Assembly: GCA_014239505.1 (NCBI GenBank)
Contig: JAAZYT010000102.1
Location: 1-24,469 of the forward strand
Direction: 5' to 3'
Source of the DNA: Fidelibacterota bacterium
Lineage (GTDB): Bacteria > Fidelibacterota > Marinisomatia > Marinisomatales > TCS55
DNA length: 24,469 nt
Positions 1-5,076 of the stretch are shown piece by piece (positions within the stretch are counted from its first letter, which is position 1; every line of letters begins with the position of its first letter). The notes under the pieces were generated by a model. That model was not told the DNA's origin and searched no databases. It saw only the letters and a list, made by a program, of their open reading frames with translations. Made by a program: the position numbers and the translations under genes.

Positions 1-30
1 AAAAGCCTCGATTTATTTCGGGGCTTTTTT
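1..30 (+). terminator. Rho-independent terminator of an upstream gene
   Basis: Bases 1-10 pair with bases 19-28 (ten pairs including one T-G wobble; GC-rich core GCCTCG with CGGGGC) around an 8-base AT-rich loop, and the downstream arm runs into a stretch of six T. This is a classical intrinsic terminator. It probably ends the gene lying before the window and insulates the dehydrogenase that follows. Confidence 0.8.
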
Positions 31-58
31 GTTTCTATTGGTTATCTTTTAATATAAT
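29..58 (+). promoter_or_regulatory. Candidate promoter of the short-chain dehydrogenase gene
   Basis: A perfect TATAAT lies at 53-58, 18 bases after a weak -35-like TTGTTT at 29-34. Transcription would start near 65, giving a leader of about 12 bases before the ATG at 77. In an AT-rich genome such matches arise often by chance. The preceding terminator makes a promoter here likely, but the exact hexamers are uncertain. Confidence 0.35.
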
Positions 59-76
59 CATCTAAGGTATTTATTT

Positions 77-925
77 ATGTTTGATAAAGAACTTTTAAAT
101 GACAAATCAATTATTGTCACAGGTGGCGGTACGGGTTTAGGTAAATCAATGGCCACGCGGTTTGCTGAATTGGGCGCTAACCTTGTTATCACTAGTCGAC
201 GTCAAGAAGTCATCGATAAAACTGCTGAGGAGTTACGAGACCACGGAGGGAAAGTATTAGCTATAGCATGCGATGTTAGAGACTCAGAGCAGGTTAATGA
301 GATGGTCAGTCAAACCGTAGATGGGTTTGGGAAGATTGATATTCTTTTAAATAATGCTGCAGGAAATTTTATTAGTCCCACGGAAGATCTAAGTCCAAAT
401 GCTTTTAAAACAATAGTAGACATTGTATTAAATGGAACTTTTAATTGTACGCAGGCTGCTGGTAAAGTGATGCGTGAAAAAGATGGTGGTGTCATATTAA
501 ATATTGTGACTACCTATGCATGGACAGGTTCAGGATATGTTGTTCCTTCTGCATCGGCAAAAGCAGGTGTGCTAGCTATGACAAGATCTCTAGCTGTTGA
601 GTGGGCTAAATATGGTATTCGAACTTTAGCTATTGCGCCAGGTCCTTTTCCAACAAAAGGTGCATGGTCAAGATTAGCACCTCCAGGACTTGGGATTGAG
701 AAAAAAATGAGAAACCGAGTTCCGCTAAAAAGAGTTGGAGAGCATATAGAATTAGCTAATTTGGCATCTTATCTAGTAAGTGACCAAGCAGCATATATAA
801 ATGGAGAAGTGGTAACTATTGATGGTGGTGAATGGCTTCAAGGAGCAGGCGAGATGAATGAATTAGAGAAATTGCCTAAAGCTGCATGGAAGTTGCTTCA
901 AATGAAGCGGAAAAAGAAAAAATAA
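77..925 (+). CDS. Short-chain dehydrogenase, 2,4-dienoyl-CoA reductase type
   Basis: This 282-residue cytoplasmic enzyme is a classical SDR with the nucleotide-binding motif TGGGTGLG (residues 15-22) and the NNAAG motif (92-96). Along residues 91-200 it follows the mitochondrial/peroxisomal 2,4-dienoyl-CoA reductase (DECR) family closely: GNFISPTE, DIVLNGT, TGSGYVVPSASAKAG, APGPFPTKGA. The DECR catalytic arrangement is kept, with Tyr147, Ser158 and Lys162 at the spacing seen in human DECR1 (Tyr199, Ser210, Lys214). The expected reaction is NADPH-dependent reduction of 2,4-dienoyl-CoA during beta-oxidation of unsaturated fatty acids. Arg41-Arg42 after the second strand fits NADPH preference. 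The C-terminus ends in a Lys/Arg-rich run. It sits between a terminator and a convergent operon, so it looks monocistronic and not part of the glucan locus. A different acyl-CoA or ketone substrate cannot be excluded. Confidence 0.85.
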   Translation: MFDKELLNDKSIIVTGGGTGLGKSMATRFAELGANLVITSRRQEVIDKTAEELRDHGGKVLAIACDVRDSEQVNEMVSQTVDGFGKIDILLNNAAGNFISPTEDLSPNAFKTIVDIVLNGTFNCTQAAGKVMREKDGGVILNIVTTYAWTGSGYVVPSASAKAGVLAMTRSLAVEWAKYGIRTLAIAPGPFPTKGAWSRLAPPGLGIEKKMRNRVPLKRVGEHIELANLASYLVSDQAAYINGEVVTIDGGEWLQGAGEMNELEKLPKAAWKLLQMKRKKKK

Positions 926-1192
926 TTACTTAGAAAATTCTATGACCCAACGAGTTATAGTATCTCCAATTGACATATAAAGTATAACCGTATAAACAAA
1001 TGCGATGCCAACCAAGGCAAATGGAGTAATGCGAAGCTCATGAGAGTATTTGTCACTTCCATGAATTTTTAAGTGCCAAGTGCGAAAGACAAGAATAGTT
1101 AAATAAGAGAGGCCTAAACTAAAGGCTAAAAACCCTATAAGAATATACTGATCTGTATTACTCAGATTATAAAGCCACTTGGCAAATTTCAA
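926..1192 (-). CDS. Small two-helix membrane protein of unknown function, TTG start
   Basis: I do not recognise this 88-residue protein. Two hydrophobic segments (about residues 16-36 and 55-75) are joined by a short charged linker rich in His, Lys and Asp (39-54). There is no signal peptide, so it is probably an inner-membrane hairpin. The start is a TTG codon overlapping the TGA stop of the kinase gene as TTGA. An AGGAGA six bases upstream, inside the kinase gene, supports this start and suggests translational coupling. It is the last gene of the leftward operon behind the regulator, GH3 and kinase genes. Its stop codon abuts that of the dehydrogenase with no bases between. It is too small to be a sugar transporter alone; an accessory subunit is possible but unsupported. 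Confidence 0.65.
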   Translation of the reverse strand: MKFAKWLYNLSNTDQYILIGFLAFSLGLSYLTILVFRTWHLKIHGSDKYSHELRITPFALVGIAFVYTVILYMSIGDTITRWVIEFSK

Positions 1193-2073
1193 ATATGATC
1201 TCCTAACATTGCTGCACCAAATACACCAGCGGAATCACCCAGTTTATTTTTTAGAATTGGCGTAACAAAGTTTCTACTAAATATTGCTTTTGCTATAGCA
1301 TCACTCCCTTCACTATAAAGCAAATCTATTTTTGATAATCCTCCGCCTAATACTATTGCATCTGGATCTAGTATATCAATGACATTTGCCATGGCAGCAC
1401 CGAAATTATTAATAAAATTTTCTTTCCACTCTGGGTGTTTTAAATAGTCTTCATTATCAATAATATCTGTAACACATTTAAATTCATTAGTTAATTCTTT
1501 CCATTCTTTTTCGAGTGCCGTTCCTGAGATATAGGATTCAGTACAACCTCTATTCCCACAGTAGCAATCTCTTCCATTAGGATAAAGGACATGATGCCCC
1601 CATTCACCACTAATATGATTTGGTCCACGATGTATGTTTTTATTGATAACCACTCCACCGCCACAACCCGTACCAAGAACCACGCCAAACACCAATCTGT
1701 AATCTTTTGCAGCACCTAAAATTGCCTCAGCTAAAGCAAAGCAATTTGCATCATTCTCCATAAGAATAGGAAGGCAAAGGGCCACCTCAAGATCAGATCT
1801 TAGTGGTTTATCTATTAAGCAAACCGTATTGCTATTTTTTAACGTTCCTGTTTTGAAGTCGATCGCGCCTGGTGTGCAGATGCCAATCGGTCCTTCTACA
1901 TTACCAGTTTTCATTAACTCATGAGCTAGGTCAACTATACGTTTTAGAATTGCATCATAGCCTTCATCACGGTTTGTAGCAACACGTTTTCGTTCTATTA
2001 CTTGAAATGCATCATTAATAATAATAGCTTCAATTTTTGTACCGCCGAGGTCTATACCTAATTTATTTCCCAT
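1189..2073 (-). CDS. ROK-family sugar kinase (glucokinase/fructokinase type)
   Basis: This 294-residue cytoplasmic enzyme should phosphorylate a hexose with ATP. The sequence shows the phosphate-binding motif GIDLGGTK (residues 6-13), the catalytic aspartate in ENDAN (Asp108), the glycine-rich GTGCGGG (134-140), GEWGHH (156-161), and the ROK zinc site formed by His160 and CYCGNRGC (Cys170, Cys172, Cys177), followed by Glu179. The closest family I recognise is Mak-type fructokinase, from the VNILDPDxIVLGGG-like and GDSxGVxGAA segments near the C-terminus. In a beta-glucan locus glucose is the logical substrate, so glucokinase activity is the inference; ROK specificity is hard to read from motifs. 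It starts 15 bases after the GH3 stop and overlaps the next gene by 4 bases, so it is in the LacI-GH3 operon. Confidence 0.88.
   Translation of the reverse strand: MGNKLGIDLGGTKIEAIIINDAFQVIERKRVATNRDEGYDAILKRIVDLAHELMKTGNVEGPIGICTPGAIDFKTGTLKNSNTVCLIDKPLRSDLEVALCLPILMENDANCFALAEAILGAAKDYRLVFGVVLGTGCGGGVVINKNIHRGPNHISGEWGHHVLYPNGRDCYCGNRGCTESYISGTALEKEWKELTNEFKCVTDIIDNEDYLKHPEWKENFINNFGAAMANVIDILDPDAIVLGGGLSKIDLLYSEGSDAIAKAIFSRNFVTPILKNKLGDSAGVFGAAMLGDHI
1199..1204 (-). promoter_or_regulatory. Ribosome binding site fixing the TTG start at 1192
   Basis: Read on the minus strand this is AGGAGA, six bases before the TTG at 1192-1190. It lies within the last codons of the kinase gene and is the best Shine-Dalgarno match in the leftward operon. 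This is why I accept the TTG as a real start. Confidence 0.6.
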
Positions 2074-2088
2074 TATATTTTTCTTTAT

Positions 2089-3912
2089 TTAATATGATAA
2101 GCCATCACCAAAATTAAATAAGTGATCATCTGTCATAGAAATAGGCAATTGATCTATTGACTTAGGCCAAGAAAACGATAGTTTACCTGTTGGACTATAA
2201 TCACCAAACAATACATCTGAAATACCTTGACCTTCCGTGCCTGGAAGCCAAGCTGCTAAAAGTGAATCCCATTGATCTATTTCGTTCGTTATTATCATTG
2301 GCCTACCTGAAAAGAGAATAACTACAACGGGAATATTTTTACTTTTTAAGTGTTTAATAACATCTAAATCTTTTTTATTTAAACTAAGGTCTTCACGGTC
2401 ACCTTCCATTTCTGCATAGGGTTCTTCACCAATAACAACTACAGCAACATCTCCTTCAACATTCCTTCCATCTTTACTATACTGAACTGAAACACTTGGG
2501 TCTACTGCTGATTTAATTGCCTCTAAAACTGAAGTGCCTTCAGTTTTGTTTTCCATCTCTCCTTGCCAGCTAATCGTCCAACCACCAGATTGCATTCCAA
2601 TATTATCTGCTCCGCGTCCCGCAACAATAATTGTTTTCCCATTTTTAGGGAGAGGTAGGAGGTCATCGTCATTTTTTAATAAGACCAAACTTTTCCTAAC
2701 TGCTTCACGAGCAATTTCACGATGTTTTTGAGAACCTATATGAGATAATAGTTGTTGATCGCTAAATGGCCTGTCAAAAAGTCCTGATTGTTTCTTAATT
2801 AACAGTATCCTTTTAACAGCATCATCGACTCTGGATATAGGAATGGACCCATCTTCAATGGATTCTTTAAATAAACGCATGAATTTTTCATAAGATTCAT
2901 TGCCAAATTTTACAGCCCCGGGAACCATTACCATATCTATCCCTGCATTGATAGATATGATAATATCTGATTTATAATCACCTGGGATCATTTCTATGGC
3001 AGCCCAATCAGATACTACAAAACCTTTAAATCCTAGCTCATCCTTAAGGATATCTGTCAATAAATATTTATTTGCGTGGCACCTTACATCATTCCAAGTA
3101 TTATACGCCGCCATAAAAGTTGCCACGCCACTTTCAACTGCTTTTTTGAAAGGAGGAAGGTGTGTTTTTCGGAGCTCTTCTTCAGAAATAGCTAGATTTC
3201 CTCTATCTATTTTTCCATTAAGCCCTGTGCCAAATAACGTACCACCATCACCAATAAAATGTTTTGCGCAGGCTAATACGCTATTAGGATTATTAATGTT
3301 TGCAGATTGATAGCCTAAAATTGCAGCATTGCCAAGTTCAGTAACGAGTTCTGTATTTTCTGAAAACCCTTCATAAGTTCTTCCCCATCTAAAGTCATTA
3401 GGTACAGCCAGACATGGTGCGAAATCCCAATCAATCCCTGTAGCAGCTACTTCAAGTGCGGTCGCCCTTGCAACCGATTCAACTAGTTTTGCATCACGAG
3501 TTGCCCCTAAGCCTATGTTATGAGGGAAGATAGTCGCGCCAACTACATTGTTATGTCCATGAACTGCATCAATACCGTATAATAAAGGTATCTTTAAACG
3601 AGAATTAAGAGCCTCACGCTGATATAAATCATACATCTCAGCCCAAGCTTTAGGTTCATTAACTTGAGGAGTGCTACCCCCACCACTTAAAAGTGAACCA
3701 AATCCATATTTAGATATATCAGAAATTTCATTTAAAAATTGTTGGTCAACTTGGGTCATCTGTCCAATTTTTTCATCAATCGTCATCTCTTGTATTAAGG
3801 AATCAACAAATGCTACATCAATTGAAGCGTTATTACTTTTCATTGATTTACATCCAAATAAACTCAAGAGTAAAAAAAGTGATGTTATTGATTTAAAATA
3901 AATAGATTTCAT
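2089..3912 (-). CDS. GH3 beta-glucosidase / beta-glucan exohydrolase, lipoprotein
   Basis: This 607-residue enzyme should release glucose from the non-reducing ends of beta-gluco-oligosaccharides. A type II signal peptide ends in LFGC (lipidated Cys21), placing it on a periplasmic or outer-membrane face. The N-terminal GH3 barrel has LLYGIDAVHGH (residues 110-120), ACAKHFIGDGG (214-224) and the nucleophile motif GFVVSDWAA with Asp302. The second domain (about 400-600) contains SGGWTISWQG (442-451) and GEEPYAEMEGD (495-505), the region of the acid/base in barley exo-beta-glucanase ExoI; Glu501 is the best candidate. These two segments resemble plant-type exoglucanases that act on beta-1,3 and mixed-linkage glucans. 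The protein ends at FGDGLSY, the usual GH3 end without a fibronectin-like third domain. The gene begins one base after the regulator's stop, so the two are cotranscribed. Confidence 0.9.
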   Translation of the reverse strand: MKSIYFKSITSLFLLLSLFGCKSMKSNNASIDVAFVDSLIQEMTIDEKIGQMTQVDQQFLNEISDISKYGFGSLLSGGGSTPQVNEPKAWAEMYDLYQREALNSRLKIPLLYGIDAVHGHNNVVGATIFPHNIGLGATRDAKLVESVARATALEVAATGIDWDFAPCLAVPNDFRWGRTYEGFSENTELVTELGNAAILGYQSANINNPNSVLACAKHFIGDGGTLFGTGLNGKIDRGNLAISEEELRKTHLPPFKKAVESGVATFMAAYNTWNDVRCHANKYLLTDILKDELGFKGFVVSDWAAIEMIPGDYKSDIIISINAGIDMVMVPGAVKFGNESYEKFMRLFKESIEDGSIPISRVDDAVKRILLIKKQSGLFDRPFSDQQLLSHIGSQKHREIAREAVRKSLVLLKNDDDLLPLPKNGKTIIVAGRGADNIGMQSGGWTISWQGEMENKTEGTSVLEAIKSAVDPSVSVQYSKDGRNVEGDVAVVVIGEEPYAEMEGDREDLSLNKKDLDVIKHLKSKNIPVVVILFSGRPMIITNEIDQWDSLLAAWLPGTEGQGISDVLFGDYSPTGKLSFSWPKSIDQLPISMTDDHLFNFGDGLSY

Positions 3913-3913
3913 A

Positions 3914-4906
3914 TTATTTATGCGTATCCCTTTTAATTAATTCTACAGGTATGAGTGTTTTTCGAGCGGAGCGATTTAAATTAACTTCTTTTTTTATCAT
4001 TCTAATCAGGTGGTCAATTGCCTCTTCAGCTAGTTGGTCTACATCAGTATCAATAGTTGTTAGCTTTGGAAAAAATATTTTACTAAATAAAATATTGTCA
4101 TAGCCTATAACTGCATAGTCGGTCGGTATTTCTTTTTTATTTTCTAGGGCCGCATGAATGAAGCCCACAGCCATTTGATCATTGCTTGCAAATACTCCAA
4201 TATTTTTAATCTTTCTTTTAAAAATTGAGTGAAATGCATTTTCCCCGGCTTCAAAAGAATAGTCGCCTTTATAATCCCAGCTAATTTTATAGCCAGCATT
4301 TTCAATTGTGTCTCGGAATCCATTTCGACGAAGTGCTGCTTCCCATTTTTCTAAAGGACCTCTAATGATGCCAAATTTTTCGTAACCTTTTTCAATAAAT
4401 GCTTTTGCTGAAAGTGCCCCCCCTTGATAAGAATCAAAAGTGAAAGTATCAAATATTGGCTCGAAAGATGGAGCAATTGAAACTATAGGATAATTTTCCA
4501 GGGTTTCTTTTATTTTATTGTAACTATATGGATCTAGCGTAGGCAGAAACATTATAAATCCATCATGATTTTTTGCAAGGAATGATAAATCATCTTGTAA
4601 TGATTTGCTATGCCTAACAGAATGAATGGTTAGTGTACAATTTTTATTAAGTGAAACTTGATCGAACGAAGAATATAAATAAGCATAGAATTCTTCAGAA
4701 AAATGTTGAGTAATTAAAGCAATATCTAATACCCTATTTTCAGGATTTACTGAGATACGATAGCTATTATAACCCATTTCTCGGGCAGCTTTAATAATTT
4801 GTGCAGCGCTTTGTGAGTTTCCGCTAATCTTATTTGATAACACTCGTGAAACCGTAGAAACTGAATAGCCGGTAGCATTTGAAATATCTTTTAAGCCAAT
4901 AGACAT
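3914..4906 (-). CDS. LacI-family transcriptional regulator
   Basis: This 330-residue protein is a normal-length LacI/GalR repressor. Residues 3-25 form the helix-turn-helix (GLKDISNATGYSVSTVSRVL), followed by the hinge helix around 40-50 (IIKAAREMGYNSYR). The rest is a type I periplasmic-binding-like sensor with the usual segments GFIMFLP, VFASNDQMAVGF, AVIGYDN and LTTIDTD. It probably senses a glucan-derived sugar and represses both arms of the locus. The flanking intergenic region carries a perfect 17-bp palindrome and two weaker phased copies, the expected kind of operator. It is the first gene of the leftward operon and transcribed divergently from the export/uptake genes, which allows autoregulation. 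The effector cannot be read from the sequence. Confidence 0.92.
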   Translation of the reverse strand: MSIGLKDISNATGYSVSTVSRVLSNKISGNSQSAAQIIKAAREMGYNSYRISVNPENRVLDIALITQHFSEEFYAYLYSSFDQVSLNKNCTLTIHSVRHSKSLQDDLSFLAKNHDGFIMFLPTLDPYSYNKIKETLENYPIVSIAPSFEPIFDTFTFDSYQGGALSAKAFIEKGYEKFGIIRGPLEKWEAALRRNGFRDTIENAGYKISWDYKGDYSFEAGENAFHSIFKRKIKNIGVFASNDQMAVGFIHAALENKKEIPTDYAVIGYDNILFSKIFFPKLTTIDTDVDQLAEEAIDHLIRMIKKEVNLNRSARKTLIPVELIKRDTHK

Positions 4907-4911
4907 TGTTT

Positions 4912-4941
4912 ATTATAGGAATCCTTTTATTAGCCATGCAA
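4912..4941 (-). promoter_or_regulatory. Candidate leftward promoter of the LacI-GH3-ROK operon
   Basis: On the minus strand a TTGCAT (4941-4936) is followed after 18 bases by a perfect TATAAT (4917-4912). The -10 lies only five bases from the ATG at 4906, so transcription would begin at or next to the start codon and the messenger would be leaderless. The only purine-rich stretch upstream (AAAAGGA, read from about 4928 to 4922) lies far from the ATG for a Shine-Dalgarno. The -35 is itself a copy of the operator half-site, consistent with autoregulation. Prediction only. Confidence 0.4.
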
Positions 4942-4945
4942 TATA

Positions 4946-4962
4946 ATAAAATATAATTGCAT
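4946..4962. promoter_or_regulatory. Left flanking operator copy (degenerate)
   Basis: The right half AATTGCAT (4955-4962) matches the central operator's half-site at 7 of 8 bases; the left half matches at 4 of 8. Its centre (4954) lies exactly 22 bp left of the central operator's centre (4976), about two turns of DNA, so proteins on both would lie on the same face. Confidence 0.4.
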
Positions 4963-4967
4963 ATAAA

Positions 4968-4984
4968 ATGCAAATAATTTGCAT
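4968..4984. promoter_or_regulatory. Central LacI-family operator (perfect palindrome)
   Basis: ATGCAAATAATTTGCAT is a perfect inverted repeat of two 8-base half-sites around one central base. Its size, symmetry and position between a lacI-type gene and the divergent operon it should control make it the best operator candidate. The odd spacing with a central A differs from the CG-centred even palindromes of many LacI proteins. Confidence 0.65.
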
Positions 4985-4989
4985 AACTA

Positions 4990-5006
4990 AACAAAATAAT
5001 TTGCAT
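4990..5006. promoter_or_regulatory. Right flanking operator copy (degenerate), overlapping the rightward -35
   Basis: The right half ATTTGCAT (4999-5006) is identical to the central half-site; the left half matches at 5 of 8 bases. Its centre (4998) lies 22 bp right of the central operator. The last six bases, TTGCAT, are also the predicted -35 of the rightward promoter, so binding here would block polymerase. Confidence 0.5.
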
Positions 5007-5029
5007 AAAATTATAACAATTGATACAAT
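5001..5029 (+). promoter_or_regulatory. Candidate rightward promoter of the glucan export/uptake operon
   Basis: TTGCAT (5001-5006) and TACAAT (5024-5029, five of six bases of the consensus -10) are separated by the ideal 17 bases. The start would be near 5036, giving a leader of about 41 bases that includes the ribosome binding site at 5063-5067. The -35 overlaps the right operator copy, as expected for repression by the divergent LacI protein. Confidence 0.5.
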
Positions 5030-5062
5030 GCGAACAGTAAAGGGCTACAAATTTAACCTATT

Positions 5063-5067
5063 AGGAG
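5063..5067 (+). promoter_or_regulatory. Ribosome binding site of the first gene of the rightward operon
   Basis: AGGAG lies nine bases before the ATG at 5077. It is a clear Shine-Dalgarno in a window where most starts have none, which suggests that this first gene is translated strongly. Confidence 0.6.
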
Positions 5068-5076
5068 TGATTTATT

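Noticed and set aside
77..925. The dehydrogenase as a glucose dehydrogenase belonging to the glucan locus.
   Set aside because: Its motifs match 2,4-dienoyl-CoA reductase, it is convergent with the operon, and it has its own terminator-promoter boundary.
2534..3901. Open frames on the plus strand opposite the GH3 gene (for example 2996-3310 and 3671-3901).
   Set aside because: They lie antisense to a gene with clear domains and catalytic residues, have no recognisable motifs and have no convincing ribosome binding sites.
4936..5035. Repeated ATGCAA/TTGCAT elements as a short repeat array or CRISPR-like structure.
   Set aside because: The units are 8-base half-sites in inverted pairs within a divergent promoter region and have no spacers of uniform length. 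LacI operators explain them better.
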